NCBI RefSeq assembly: GCF_051014685.1
Contig: NC_135058.1
Coordinates: 5,432,811-5,496,810, forward strand
Source: Ptiloglossa arizonensis
Lineage: Eukaryota > Arthropoda > Insecta > Hymenoptera > Colletidae
Length of the DNA stretch: 64,000 nucleotides
Reading direction: 5' to 3'
Below are positions 22,251 through 34,889 of the stretch, in pieces (the first letter of the stretch is position 1; every line of letters begins with the position of its first letter). The position numbers and the translations under genes are program-made. Under the pieces are notes generated by a model that ran no database searches, was not told the DNA's origin, and saw only the letters and a program-made list of their open reading frames with translations.

Positions 22251-23529
22251 AGCAACGATGACAACGCGATTATGGCAAAAAATATGGAAATCCTTCCATT
22301 GTCCGCGATAAAACCGATATACCTATCCCTTGATAACAATGGCGTATTAGTTGTAGATACGGGACTCGGATGAAACGACGACACGAACAAAGACCGATTA
22401 ATGATTCGCGAAACCCGATATACTACCATTCTTCGGTTATTTTTCGATCGTTGTCGATCGCGTAACGATTACCAGCCATGTTAATTATCGACAAGAACGG
22501 TTTATCGTAATTAACGAATACCGGACAGGTGACTCGTGCGCGTATTTGATTATTTATGTCGTCGTCGTGAACGAACGAACGTTTTCTACGATCGAAGATT
22601 CGTGTTCGTCGTAGGTAAGATTTTTCTAGAATCGATAAAAGAAAAAACCAGAACGAGGCTCGCGGTCTCGTCGAAAACGTAACAATTGCTTTTGCAACTT
22701 GGCTTCCGTTTCCTCGTACGGATAATTATAAATATAGATCGATTCCAATGTTACCTCGAGTTCAATCGTGTTTCATTCGATGACGATTCATCGTCGTATC
22801 GGGTCTCCTTGTCACTCCACATTTGGATGAAATAATATTTCCTGGTTGGTAGTTTCTAAAGATTGGAACTTCCTTCCGTGGTACTTGAGAAATCCATATC
22901 CATTTACGTCTTTGTTATTCGATTATCTCTGTTATCTTCGCGAAAGTTGCTCAGAATGCCGAAGTTGGTTAAACGTTTCAACCGTTCGCGCGAACGATGA
23001 TCCGTTGAAGATTATTCGAGATAGGAAAAGAACCATTTTTTTTTCTTTACTTTCGACGTCGTTTCCCTTCGAACGGACTAAATTCGCGGTAAGATTACTA
23101 AAAAGAAATTGGCCACCGTAGGGTTTAAGACCAGTGGCGTATTTACGTCGACTTAGCGTAACGATAAACACCTTCAGCGGCCCGATTCTCGTCCCACGCT
23201 AAAGCCAGAAACGAATCTCCGCGTCTTCCGCCCCTTCCTCTCCCTTTTGCATTTATTTTCGCATTTCCGGTCGCCGTGGTGCATGCGCCGGCTAGGTGGT
23301 AGCAGCCGCGATACCAAGTGCTCCGTGAGAGGACTGGAGGCATTAAAAGCAGGAAGTTACTTTTCCAGGATTTCGCGTAAATTTGCAAGGGGATCCGCGC
23401 CGCGTCGAGTGCCGCCTCTTCGTTCGAATCGTTTCTCGAAATGGAAGCAATCCGGCTGCCCGAGAACGATCGACTGTGGGAGGTGCCGAGCGTTAGAGAA
23501 CGCAGGAGGGCCTCCTCCGCCTCAACGTG
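22251..23529. other. Unique DNA, GC-rich from about 23150
   Basis: AT-rich to about 23150, then GC-rich. A 164-codon minus frame beginning with ATG (about 23637 down to 23143) and an overlapping 107-codon plus frame share the GC-rich part. Both run into the adjoining array and neither product is recognised. Confidence 0.3.
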
Positions 23530-24700
23530 CACCGTAAAGCCGTTTTCCCACCTAAACGATACGATTGTTACGCGATCGAACGAATTACCGTACGACGAGC
23601 CGTTCTTTCGTTCGATCGACTCGATACGAAACGACATTGCTCCGCAATCGTTCGCGCGCCGCGCCTTTAAGCCGTTCTTTCACTTGGAAAACGCGACTGG
23701 GACGAGATGGAACGCACGATCGCGCGACGATCTTTTTTTCGTTGAAATAACGCGAGAGATATAGGTATCGTTCGATAGTTGCTTACAGATTTAACCTTTA
23801 AGCCGTTCTTCCACTTGGAAAATGCGATTGGGACGCGATGGAACGCACAATCACGCGACGACCTCGTCTTTCGTCGAAATAACGCGAGAGATGTATTATA
23901 AATATCGTTTGACAATCGCTTACAGATCTAACCTTTATGCCGTTCTTCCACTTGGAAAACGCGATTGGGACGTGATTGGGCCGCGATGGAACGCACAATC
24001 GTGCGACGATCTTTTTACGTAGAAAACAACACGATAGATGTAAATATCGTTTGACAATCGCGCACGGATCAAACCTTTAAGCCGTTCTTCCACTTGGAAA
24101 ACGCGATGGAACGCACAATCGTGCGACGATCTTTTTACGTAGAAAACAACACGATAGATATAAATATCGTTCGATAATCGCTTACAGATCTAACCTTTAA
24201 GCCGTTCTTCCACTTGAAAAACGCGATTGGGACGAGATGAAACGTACAATCGTGCAACAATCTCTTCTTTCGTAGAAAATAACACGAGAGATATAGGTAT
24301 CGTTCGACAGTGGTGTACATATCTAATCTTTAAGCCGTTCTTCCACTTACATAGTGCGACGAATGAATTACCAACTTGGGAATCCTTTTTCTCACCCATG
24401 TAGATTAAATTTTTAAGCCACTTACACGATGTGATCCGAGGAATCGACACCCAAGAATTCTATTTCTCGTCCAAACGCCGCGACAAACGCCGTATATAGA
24501 TAAGGCTTGACAATCCCTTGTAGATGAAATCTTTAAGCTGTTCTTTCGCGTATACGGTGTAATCCAACGTATTATCACAAGGGAATCCGTTTTCTTTCCA
24601 TTCGAACAACGCGATAGAAAAATATATTACTCGACAGTGGTTCGCGGATCAAACCTCGAAGCCGTTCTCTTACCCACGCAACGCGACTGCGACGCGATCG
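23530..24700. repeat. Tandem array, ~120-140-bp unit, about 10 copies
   Basis: The anchor AAGCCGTTCTTCCACTTGGA recurs at about 23536 (diverged), 23669, 23800, 23938, 24079, 24199, 24331, 24414, 24534 and 24658. Units also share ACGCGATTGGGACGCGATGG, AACGCACAATCG and a GAGAGATATAGGTATCGTTCG block. Similarity decays toward 24700. Chance frames with the text KNGLKVRSV on the minus strand derive from it. Confidence 0.93.
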
Positions 24701-24711
24701 AAGAAAGTTCC

Positions 24712-26115
24712 TATACGACAGTGCATATTTAAGTACTTCTACCATCGACGCAACTATGACTCGTAAGACAATCCATCAACGCCGTATTTTTCCAGCGCAT
24801 ACACGAGTACCTCTACCACCGATACAACTATAACTCGTACGATGATCGATCAACGCCGTATTTTTTCAGTGCATACTTAAGTACTTCTACCACCGATGCA
24901 ACTATGACTCGTAATACAATCGATCCATGATTTTTTACTGTGCACACTTAAGCACTTCTACCACCGATGCAACTGTGACTCGTAAGACAATCGATCCATG
25001 ATTTTTCAAAGTACATACTTAAGTACTTCTACCACCGATGAAATTATGACTCGTAAGACAATCGATCCATGATTTTTTACAGTGCACACTTAAGCACTTC
25101 TACCACCGATGAAATTATGACTCGTAAGACAATCGATCCATGATTTTTCAAAGTACATACTTAAGTACTTCTACCACCGATGAAATTATGACTTGTAAGA
25201 CAATCGATCCATGATTTTTCAAAGTACATACTTAAGTACTTCTACCACCGATGAAATTATGACTCGTAAGACAATCGATCCATGATTTTTCAAAGTACAT
25301 ATTTAAGTACTTCTACCACCGATGAAATTATGACTTGTAAGACAATCGATCCATGATTTTTTACAGTGCACACTTAAGCACTTCTACCACCGATGAAATT
25401 ATGACTTGTAAGACACTCGATCCATGATTTTTTACAGTGCACACTTAAGCACTTCTACCACCGATGCAACTGTGACTCGTAAGACAATCGATCCATGATT
25501 TTTCAAAGTACATACTTAAGTACTTCTACCACCGATGAAATTATGACTCGTAAGACAATCGATCCATGATTTTTTACAGTGCACACTTAAGCACTTCTAC
25601 CACCGATGAAATTATGACTCGTAAGACAATCGATCCATGATTTTTCAAAGTACATACTTAAGTACTTCTACCACCGATGAAATTATGACTCGTAAGACAA
25701 TCGATCCATGATTTTTCAAAGTACATATTTAAGTACTTCTACCACCGATGAAATTATGACTTGTAAGACAATCGATCCATGATTTTTTACAGTGCACACT
25801 TAAGCACTTCTACCACCGATGAAATTATGACTTGTAAGACACTCGATCCATGATTTTTTACAGTGCACACTTAAGCACTTCTACCACCGATGAAATTATG
25901 ACTTGTAAGACACTCGATCCATGATTTTTTACAGTGCACACTTAAGTATAATACTTCTACCACCGATGATATTATGACTCGTAAGACAATCGATCCATGA
26001 TTTTTCAAAGTACATACTTAAGTACTTCTACCACCGATGAAATTATGACTCGTAAGACAATCGATCCATGATTTTTTACAATGCATACTTAAGCACTACT
26101 ACCACCGATGCAACT
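24712..26115. repeat. Tandem array, ~70-75-bp unit, about 20 copies, two alternating variants
   Basis: Each unit has ACTTCTACCACCGATGAAAT, TATGACTCGTAAGACAATCG and ATCCATGATTTTT. Variant A continues CAAAGTACATACTTAAGTAC and variant B continues ACAGTGCACACTTAAGCAC. In order the array reads roughly A/B mixed, then A B A A A' B B, then A B A A' B B B', so a block of about six units has itself been duplicated. The AAGTACnnnnTTAAGTAC-like words are partly palindromic. Confidence 0.97.
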
Positions 26116-27768
26116 TCTCTCAACCACGATCGTTAAAGCAATCGATCAACGCTCGGTCGTGCCCGTTGCCCGACAACGTTCGCTGACTGTACGATACTCG
26201 CTTTCTTCTCGATCGTGGTCTTACGTAGGTGGAAAAACGGCTTAACAGCTGCAGAAATTCTCCTTCGTTCTCCCGTATCCCTAGCCAACCATCCCCCGAG
26301 ACTTTGTCCCGGTCCTCTGCGAGGTTGGAGCGCATTGTTGCGGCAGCCGACGATCGTGTTCATGGAAAGGATACAGCCGGCACGGCGCAAACACAATGCG
26401 TGCCTCCGGCGAGAAGGCAAAACGAGAAAAAAGGTACGACCAGGCAGAAGGTGGGGGGAGAAAGAGGGAGATCCGAGCGAAGCTTTCGCAGAAATTACGG
26501 CGAAACGCCGGTCAAGATAACGACTGGTCATTGTTCGCTGGAGGTTCTTCCTTAGGGGTCTTCAACGGTTTCCCTGCTCGAATCCTCTTTCAAGCTACGT
26601 CTTCGACAACGAAGACGACGACGACGACGACGACGACGAAGACGACGACGTGTAATCGACGTATCGCGAGCCTGCGACGATACTGCACGTGACACACTTT
26701 TAACGAGCGAGCGAGCTGTGTTTGCGTTGTCGAGACGTTGCGAGGTACTCTGAGAATTTTTTTAACGATGCTATGGGACCTTACACAGTCCCTCGTAAAT
26801 ATCTACGTACGCTCGATAAATTTATACTATTATAGAAAATAAAGGAACGTCGATAAGCTCGCGAGATTACATTTCGATGAAACCGCTTTAGGGTTACCTC
26901 CCCCTTTGCGCAATTACACGTTTCGTACGTTTTTTACAGGATGCATATAGAACACCGAAGAAATGATCTCGAAAGAGAAGTCTTTTGGAAAAATAAATAT
27001 CAATTCGATAAAGTTCACAGTGTTCTGTTTTATTGCAACGATTACCTCGAGGAATTCCTCGTTCGCTGCATTGTTGCATATTTTGTTCTATTAAGTCTGT
27101 TTGTTTGAGTCGGTAGGTGAAACGTTTCTCGATGCAACGACAACGTTGCAAAGTATGGTCTTTGATTATTTACTCGTTCAATAGTAACGCAATTTGCGTA
27201 CTAATATTTCGTTCGACAATTACATTTTCTACGAGATCTAGGGACGGTTGTCTCATTCTGTTTGACAACATTCTGTGTCCCAGGTATTTCTGTGAACACG
27301 TCGCGCGAAACGAGGTTGAATTTCTGCAAATCGCGTGATAATTCTCGTAGAATTCGAAACTGGCTCTGGCAACTGTTCCGTTGAAACTACAAAGTCCGTC
27401 TTTGCCAAGATAATCATAGTCGTGGCATAAAATGTTGGTCGGTCAAGATCATTTCTACGGTGATGTATCGCGTCGAGCACGACCTCGATTTTTATGCCAC
27501 GACATCCGGGTGAAATATGAAGTGCGTGTGCTCGCGGTTACGCGCTTTCTGTTTTTCAAACACTATGGGCGGAGCGAAGCGATTAGCTTTGGAGAGGGGG
27601 CGATATTAACGCTATGTTTACGGGACGCGTCGCTTTAACGCATCTCGATCGACGAGGAAAATTACAGAAACCGTTTACATTTTCTTCTACCGCTTGTACC
27701 GATTCTTGTCCACTTAACGAGACACGTATCGAAATTTATTTTCTGCAAGGATTTCTAATTTCATCGTT
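26116..27768. other. Unique DNA with a (GAC)n microsatellite
   Basis: GC-rich from about 26120 to 26700, with (GAC)n at about 26611-26650 and open frames on both strands. AT-rich afterwards. A 55-codon frame (26941-27108) follows an acceptor-like TTTTTTACAG, but its product is unrecognised and I do not call it. Confidence 0.35.
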
Positions 27769-28705
27769 CCAATTTTACACAGTTTTTCCTTCGAAGCTTT
27801 CTAATTTTACAATTTTCTATGTTGGTATAATTATCTCTATGGACACGTGCCAAATTGATGCTAGAAATGTCAATAAAACTATAGTTAAAAGGATGGGGGG
27901 CACTTGTTCGACGACCTTGAACGGCCTAATATTCTTTCCCTCTCCCTCAATTACCTATTCTCGAACAGATGGACAGAGACACGTTGCTACCTTTGACTTA
28001 CTGTTAATTTTACAAAGTTTTTCCTTCGAAGCTTTCTAATTTTACAATTTTTTATATTGATATACTCATATCTACGGACACGTATCAAATTAATGCTAGA
28101 AATGTCAATAAAACTATGGTTAAAAGGGTGGGGAGTATTCGTTCGACGACCTTGAACGGCCTAATATTCTCTCCCTCTCCCTCAATTACCTATTCTCGAA
28201 CAGATGGACAGAGACACGTTGCTACCTTTGACTTACTGTTAATTTTACAAAGTTTTTTCTTCGAAGCTTTCTAATTTTACAATTTTCTATGTCGATATAC
28301 TCATCTCTACGGATACGTATCAAATTGACGTTAGAAATGTCGGTAAACCTAGCGTTAAAAGAGTGGGGGGTACTCGTTCGACGACCTTGAACGGCCTAAT
28401 ATTCTCTACTCTCCCTCAATGAACTATTCTCGTACAGATGGTCAGAGACACGTTGCTACCATTGACTTACTGTTAATTTTACAAAACTTTTCCTTCAAAG
28501 CTTTCTAATTTTACAATTTTCTATATTGGTATAATTATCTCTACGAATACGTACCAAATTGATGTTAGAAATGTCGGTAAACCTAGCGTTAAAAGGGTGG
28601 GGGTACTCGTTTGACGACCTTGAACGGCCTAATATTCCCTACCCTCCGTCGGTTAACCGTTCTCGAACAGATGGCCCGTACACGCTGTTACTGTTGACTA
28701 TCAAC
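27769..28705. repeat. Tandem array, ~230-237-bp unit, 4 copies
   Basis: The anchor CCTTGAACGGCCTAATATTC recurs with its ATTC at about 27931, 28164, 28401 and 28631. Units also share CTTCGAAGCTTTCTAATTTT, ATTGATGTTAGAAATGTC and GAACAGATGGACAGAGACAC. There is no open frame, no inverted termini and no sign of a mobile element. Confidence 0.94.
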
Positions 28706-30412
28706 AGATGATCAGCGTCGTGTCGCGATGCATTCGCAGCCTCCCGTGGATTCTAGAGATTTCGGGCGGGCACGATATCTGATCGATCGCGAGCTTCGGA
28801 GCGTATCTGATGTTTCAGGGAATTCCTGGAAGGGACCGTGGCTAACAGAAGGGTCATCAACGACCGAAGCGAGAACCGTCGAGAAGGAGCGTGTGAGAGA
28901 TGGCCCGACACGGCGATCAACGTGAACCGTGTACGAATGTTTTCGTGGAAATTGCGACAAAACGGTCCCGAGTTAACGACCGCAGCTCGGATTTTCGGCG
29001 ATCTCGAGTTTCATTCTCCCGTTGCTTTTCCACGAAAGACGTCGCGACACCTGGCCAGGTAGAGTTCCTTTCAGCCTCCGAAAATCTAGGACCCGTAGAA
29101 CGAAACGGAACGGTTCTCTCGCGGTCCAAATGGCCCTTTTCATCGCGAAACGACAGGAAGCTAACTACATCCGAGACGTTCCATCGAATTCTTACCCCTC
29201 GCGTTGTGTGTACAACTCACGCTGCGTTTCTCGATGCACCGCGGCCGCCTTTCAATGCAACCGAAGATTACATTTGGCATTTCACCGTGGAACGAGGAGA
29301 GACCTTTAAAATGCTTTTATGCGACTCGCGTACGGGGAAACCGTTTAGCGTTATGCATAATCGATGCTATCCGATGTGCCGCGCCAACGAAACGGAAACC
29401 AATTGACGTAAACGGTACTACATTGAGGAGAATTCGAAGGATTCGACGCGTTCGATGGTTGCCACTGCGACGTGGATAAGTGTCGTCGAAACGTTCCCAT
29501 TGGGCGAGCTTCTTCTCATCGAACCTATCGCGATACGAATGTTTCTACGGAAGTTTAAGCTTATAGGCTAGGTATCGATCGGGTTATGGATTTAAGTAGG
29601 CGATAGAGTACGGGATACGCGAGGTTGAGAAAGAGAACTGACCGCTCGAGCGATCGAGACTTCGTAAGGAATAACAAAAATATAAACCACTTGTCACACA
29701 CGTACACACTGTCGATCTCTCGATCACTCGATCACCCGGTCGTACCACTCTTTCGAGCTCGAGTATCTCGTACATTATTGCCAATTTATATCTATAATTT
29801 AACCGATACTTGATCTTACAATCCTATCGCACGAAAGACGAAGAAGTTGGAAGAAATATGGAAATATTTTCGACGCAATACTTCGCGACGAAGAAAATTC
29901 TACGAAGAGTCGAATGTTACACACAGGGTGATTTTTACGATGGGAAAATTTTCATGGAAAATTTTCATCGCGAAAGATATTCGTTAAGGAAGATATTCGA
30001 TATTAAGGTCGACTATTGATCTCCTTTGACGCATTTCCGCGTTACTTGTACGTAGATGGCGCGACTTGTTTCGGAAAATAAATTGGTACTCGGGGAGATG
30101 TTAAAACGAACCCGAAATCTATGAATTTTGACGGGATCAAGGTAATTAACATGACGAGCAATCTCAAGTTACACAGCGTTTCAAATATTGCTCTTTACGT
30201 GTTAATTAAATGATATACCTTTAAGACGAATTTAACGATCTTTGGCACAAAGTTAGCCAAGTTCATGTAGCGAAGCAATCTCGAAAGTACATCTTGCAAC
30301 AGGTACTCAAACTTTGAACCTACAACTTGTCGCTCAAAGCATCTGCGAGATCTTCTATCAAGATCACATTATCGTGTGTTTGTAATCGTGAATAGACCTT
30401 GCGACACGAGTC
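28706..30412. other. Unique non-coding DNA
   Basis: A moderately GC-rich part (28706-29480) carries overlapping chance frames, including a 168-codon plus frame that I could not recognise. The remainder is AT-rich and nothing is assigned. Confidence 0.4.
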
Positions 30413-30429
30413 CTCGGTCTCGTCTTAAT

Positions 30430-30475
30430 CATTTCACTTGTCAGCCGGTAGTTATCGGCCGCTGTCACGTATACG
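30430..30475. repeat. Dispersed palindromic motif, copy 1
   Basis: TCAGCCGGTAGTTATCGGCC followed by GCTGTCACGTATACGTGA matches CCAGCCAACGATTATAGGCC plus GTTGTCACGTACACGTGA near 62068-62102. The CACGTATACGTG core is a perfect palindrome. It is probably a terminal fragment of a dispersed element. Confidence 0.45.
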
Positions 30476-31114
30476 TGAATTTAGTGTTTAACCGTACTTT
30501 CAATTTATTTCGATTGTATGGGTTCAGATTTTGCGTCGTACGTTCGTTGTAATATTCGCGTTTATATTTCCTTGTAATAATATTTTTAACGTTCCTCGGG
30601 TCGCACTTTAGTTCGTTTCAGATTACTTTGTACTGGAATACAAATTTTAATCAATGTACGTTCATAATTCTGAAGTATTCTATACTGTAAATATTTAAAG
30701 ACCGCAATAATGAATAATATTGATCAAACCTTCCGCTTTATAAATGCTTTCTTTTTCAAAGTATGTAATTTAAAGAAATTGAAAAGATTTCCTCGTAAAA
30801 TAGTAATTATTTCTCGGATATTTGTGCTCCCGTTAATTAACCGATACTGGAACTGAACGTACACGATAGAATCTACAAAGCAACCAGATGTCTCCATAAG
30901 AAACCATGATGCTCAAATCCTGTAAAATATCCTCAGAGCACTTTACAGGAATCCTTTTTCATGGCTTCCCGATCGGACACATTACGCAACAGAAAGTTAA
31001 GTTTATTCAACGATCGGCGCACGCAGTGCTTCAATTTCGATACGTGTAAAATATCGGATTATTTTTTCAATCCGACTGTAAAATGTGTACTAAAAAAAAA
31101 AAGTTCCGACACCG
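30476..31114. other. AT-rich unique DNA, nothing assigned
   Basis: Only short chance frames are present. Confidence 0.5.
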
Positions 31115-31790
31115 ATACTCCCGGAGTTTCGTTGCCTTTAACCCGTCAAAGTATTAAACAGTATATTCCACCACTTGCGTCGAAACTATAATTCATTAAA
31201 AAAACAAAAAACAAAAATTAAACTTTTGAAAATGTGATTTAAATCACAATATCGTTTCCACGGTAATTTCCTCACACGTGTTTTCAAATTAGAAGAAATA
31301 AAATCACATCCAATTGCGTTACACGATCCGTTTTTTATATCCGGATTCGAAGTAAAAAAAAAAATTCTTTCTCAAAATTGACGCTTCCAGAGTTTTATTA
31401 TTTCCAATCTACATTGAACAGTATCTACTCGCCCTGTGTGTCATTCATTAGAAAAAGAAATAAAAACCAAAAGATTAAACTTTTAAAAATCACAATCGTG
31501 TCCGCGACAATTTCCCCACGTGTTTTCAAATTAGAAGAAATAAAATCACATCCGATCGCGTTACACGATCCGTTTTTTATATCCGGATTCGAAGCAAAAA
31601 AATAAATTCTTTCTTAAAGTTAACGTTCCCAGAGTTTCATTATTTCCAACCTACATTGCACAGTATCTATTCACCCTGTGTGTCATTGATTAGAAAAAAA
31701 GGAAAATTAAACTTGTAAAAATCACAATCGTATCCGCGACGATTTCCCCGCTTGTTTCCAAATTCCAAAAAGAAAAAAAGCAAAGTAAAC
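31115..31790. repeat. Tandem array, ~232-241-bp unit, about 2.5 copies
   Basis: Anchors GTGTTTTCAAATTAGAAGAA (with TTTTC at about 31280 and 31521, and a diverged TTTCC at 31754) and CACGATCCGTTTTTTATATC recur. The first copy begins in the CCGACACCGATACTCCCGGA segment. The last copy fades into unique GC-rich sequence. Confidence 0.88.
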
Positions 31791-32620
31791 CACGCCCGAT
31801 CGCGTTCCACTCGAATCAACCCCGTGCATCTCAAGGGCAAACGGAACAATGAATCGTGAATTACTGGTGTTGCATCGAAGCCACGTGAACGTGGCCTCCC
31901 GTTGTCCCCGGAGTTTCGTGACGTGGTACACGAGTCCCGGTGATTCGTATAGTTGGCCGTAGACGCGCGTGCATCGACAACTTTCCCATTATCTTGTTGC
32001 TCTCGTGTAAATTCGATGCATCATAAGCATCGATCGCGATCGCGCGTCGCCGGTACCGAGCGTTCCAATTGTTTTAACGCGATCGCGGCCGGTGGACACG
32101 TTGGAACGGCGGTCTGGTTGCACGCGCGGAACTCGACACGATTCGTAACACGGTTGTACGTACACGTGTTAGCGTCGAAACGACTTACTGATGAGGTTGC
32201 ATACGCACGGTAGCGTTTTATCAATAAATTCCATCTGGCCGCGAGCAGCAGATTATGGATGCGTCCGGCGCGTCGATGTCACGGGGCACCGATACGGCCG
32301 CGAGGTAAAACGAGACGGAATTCCCAGCCGGTAGACGGGACCATTAAAATAATTGTAGTTCCCGTGTCGTTAACTAACGGCTATGAATGATGACCGGGGC
32401 CTGATTTATTATCACGCGGTACGACAATGTCGTTTACCGCTCGAGGAGCGACCCCGCCCCCCTTCGCCACCCCATCCCCCGCTGTCGAAAAGTGGCCACC
32501 GGACCGGCGTGTCGCGTGCTATTAACGCGCGAGGAAATTCGCTAATTGAGATTCGAAACTAGATTCTACGTCGGTGATTTATGGTTACGAAAATTGCCCG
32601 ACATCGACGATTGCGTTCCG
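31791..32620. promoter_or_regulatory. GC-rich unique block, possible regulatory DNA
   Basis: Non-repetitive and rich in CGATCGCG words, with an AT-rich homeodomain-like CCATTAAAATAATTGTAG at about 32341 and a C-rich stretch at about 32448-32478. No exon is recognised. The contrast with the repeats on both sides suggests selection against repeat insertion, but this is inference only. Confidence 0.2.
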
Positions 32621-32624
32621 CTGC

Positions 32625-33910
32625 GACGCGGGTAAATTAACATCGATATCGTTGAAGGTGTCCCGAGAGCGAAGAGGGGATGTTGGATCATTGAGGACTG
32701 GAAGAGGTTTGTGAGTTTTTTTTTTTTTTTTTTTTTGAGGAAAATTGTAGGTTACGATTGAATTATTAGTGGTTGTTTTCAGGTGCACGTGTGGAGGAAA
32801 TTGGTTACAAGTAGATTGTAAATTAACATTGATAACGTTGAAGGTGGCTGGAGAGCGAAGAGGGGATGTTGGATCATTGAGGACTGGACAAGAGGTTTGC
32901 AGAGTTTTTTTTTGAGGAAAATTGTAGGTTACGATTGAATTATTAGTGCTTGTTTTCAGGTGCACGTGTGGAGGAAAATGGTTTCAAGTAGATTGTAAAT
33001 TAACATTGATAACGTTGAAGGTGTCTGGAGAGCGAGGAGAGGATGCTGGATCATTGAGGACTGGAAAAGAGGTTTGAAAATGGTTACAAGTAGATTGTAA
33101 ATTAACATTGATAACGTTGAAGGTGTTCGGACAGCGAAGAGGGGATGTTGGATCATTGAGGACTGGACAAGAGGTTTGCAAAGTTTTTTTTGGAGGAAAA
33201 TTGTAGGTTACGATTGAATTATTAGTGCTTGTTTTCAGGTGCACGTGTGAAGGAAATTGGTTACAAGTAGATTGTAAATTAACATTGATAACGTTGAAGG
33301 TGTCTGGAGAGTAAAGATAGGATGCTGGATCATTGAGGACTGGAAAAGAGGTTTGTAAATTTTTTTTTTTTTTTGAGGAAAATTGTACGTTACGATTGAA
33401 TTATTAGTGGTTGTTTTTAAATGCACGTGTGAAGGTGTCTGGAGAGCGAAGAGAGGATGCTGGATCATTGAGGACTGGAAAAGAGGTTTGTAAATTTTTT
33501 TTTTTTTTTGAGGAAAATTATACGTTACGACTGAATTATTAGTGGTTGTTTTCAGGTGCAGGTGTACAAAAAAAAAATGATTATAAATAGGTAAATTGAC
33601 TTCGATAAGATTAAAAGAGATACGATTGTTGTATTATACTATGAGGATCGGTAGAAAAGGATAGAGATATTTCCTTTGTTTTTTAAGGAACAATTGTACG
33701 TTAGAATTGAATTATTAGGGGTGTTCGTTTTTAGGTGCACGTGTAAAGAAAAATGGTCAAGGGTAAGTTTACATAGATGAGATTGAAAGGGACAAGGTGG
33801 TCGCACTGTGAAGGAAAAGAAAAGAAGAGAAGTAGAGTTTGTAATTGTTTTCTTCTTTTTTCAAAGAAAAATTTCACGCCGTAATTAAATTGTTGGATGG
33901 TATTCGCTTG
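32625..33910. repeat. Tandem array, full unit ~178-186 bp with internally deleted copies and T-runs
   Basis: The anchor GGATCATTGAGGACTGG recurs at about 32685, 32871, 33048, 33149, 33327 and 33462. Spacings are 186, 177, 101, 178 and 135, so two copies carry deletions. Each full unit has a T-run of 7-20 bases, TTACGATTGAATTATTAGTG, TTGTTTTCAGGTGCACGTGT and TAACATTGATAACGTTGAAG. Copies after about 33560 are strongly diverged. Confidence 0.94.
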
Positions 33911-34889
33911 TAAGTGTAGAGAAGTGTGCTTGCAAAATCGTATCGCGATAAAAAAAGTAGGCGTCGCTGTATACGAATCTCCAAGATAAACAAGGTAGGT
34001 TGGTTCACAGTGTACATCCGTAATGGCTCGTGCGAAATAAAAAAGCCGATCATATTTTCCAACCGTAGACTCGTTACTATGGAACCGTGGGGTGGAATTT
34101 TTTTTAAAAATTACATTTTCAATTTGTGACCTCGGTTCGAAGAGAAAGTATCGACTGTTGGTACGAAACGGGCCATTTTTTCCGTATGGAAAATATTGTT
34201 TTCAAATTCATTAAAAAAAAAAAAAAATGACTCGATGTGCCATAGAAATTTTTTTTTTTACAAATTATAATTGTTATCCACCAGTGCGATGCAACCCTTC
34301 ACAAAGAAAGGTTAAAATTGTAAAAAGCGATAATTTTTTTCCAAACATCGTGTCACCGTATAAATACTGAATTAATAATTGAGGATAGAGGGTACCCCGA
34401 TAAACGTCATCGATTTCACCGGATAATGGCGGAACGTAGAACTTTACGAGGGCACACGATTTTGAAATAAACCGCCGTGCACGCGATGAATCATCGCTCG
34501 TACATCACCGACGCGCCATTAAATGCTACGATCCGATAATTTAAAAACCAGAAATTATATTGTTCACCGGCGAAACACAGAAATCGTAAATACCTTGTGA
34601 AATAAAAAAAGGAAGGAAGGAAGGAAGGAAAGAATAAAAAAAAAAACAGAAACAAAAAACCATCCTCTGGTTCAATTTCGACCGGTGAAATTCCAACGAT
34701 CGGCGAAGAAAAGGGAGTAGGGCTTAGAGTGTATACGGGCTGATACGAGCAATTTTCCCAATCTTCACGGAATATCTCGGGTTGGTAATTACGTCAATTA
34801 CAGGACGACCTTAGGTTAATAAATACTAATGCTGTCCCATCCGGTATGAATGTTTCTGTAGCAGTCGAGGCCTGTCGCGAGCACCGTAG
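33911..34889. other. AT-rich unique DNA with a GGAA microsatellite
   Basis: Contains a (GGAA)n tract at about 34610-34631 and several A- and T-runs. From about 34740 the sequence becomes more balanced. No gene is supported. Confidence 0.5.

Noticed and set aside
23143..23637. 164-codon minus-strand frame beginning with ATG
   Set aside because: It overlaps an equally open plus frame and runs into the ~130-bp array. The GC-rich context lowers stop frequency and no family is recognised.
24712..26115. Possible CRISPR array
   Set aside because: The units are contiguous repeats of ~72 bp without unique spacers, in an animal genome with no cas genes. It is a satellite.
26941..27108. 55-codon frame after TTTTTTACAG with a hydrophobic C-terminus
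   Set aside because: AT-rich composition readily gives such frames. There is no recognised product and no downstream signals.
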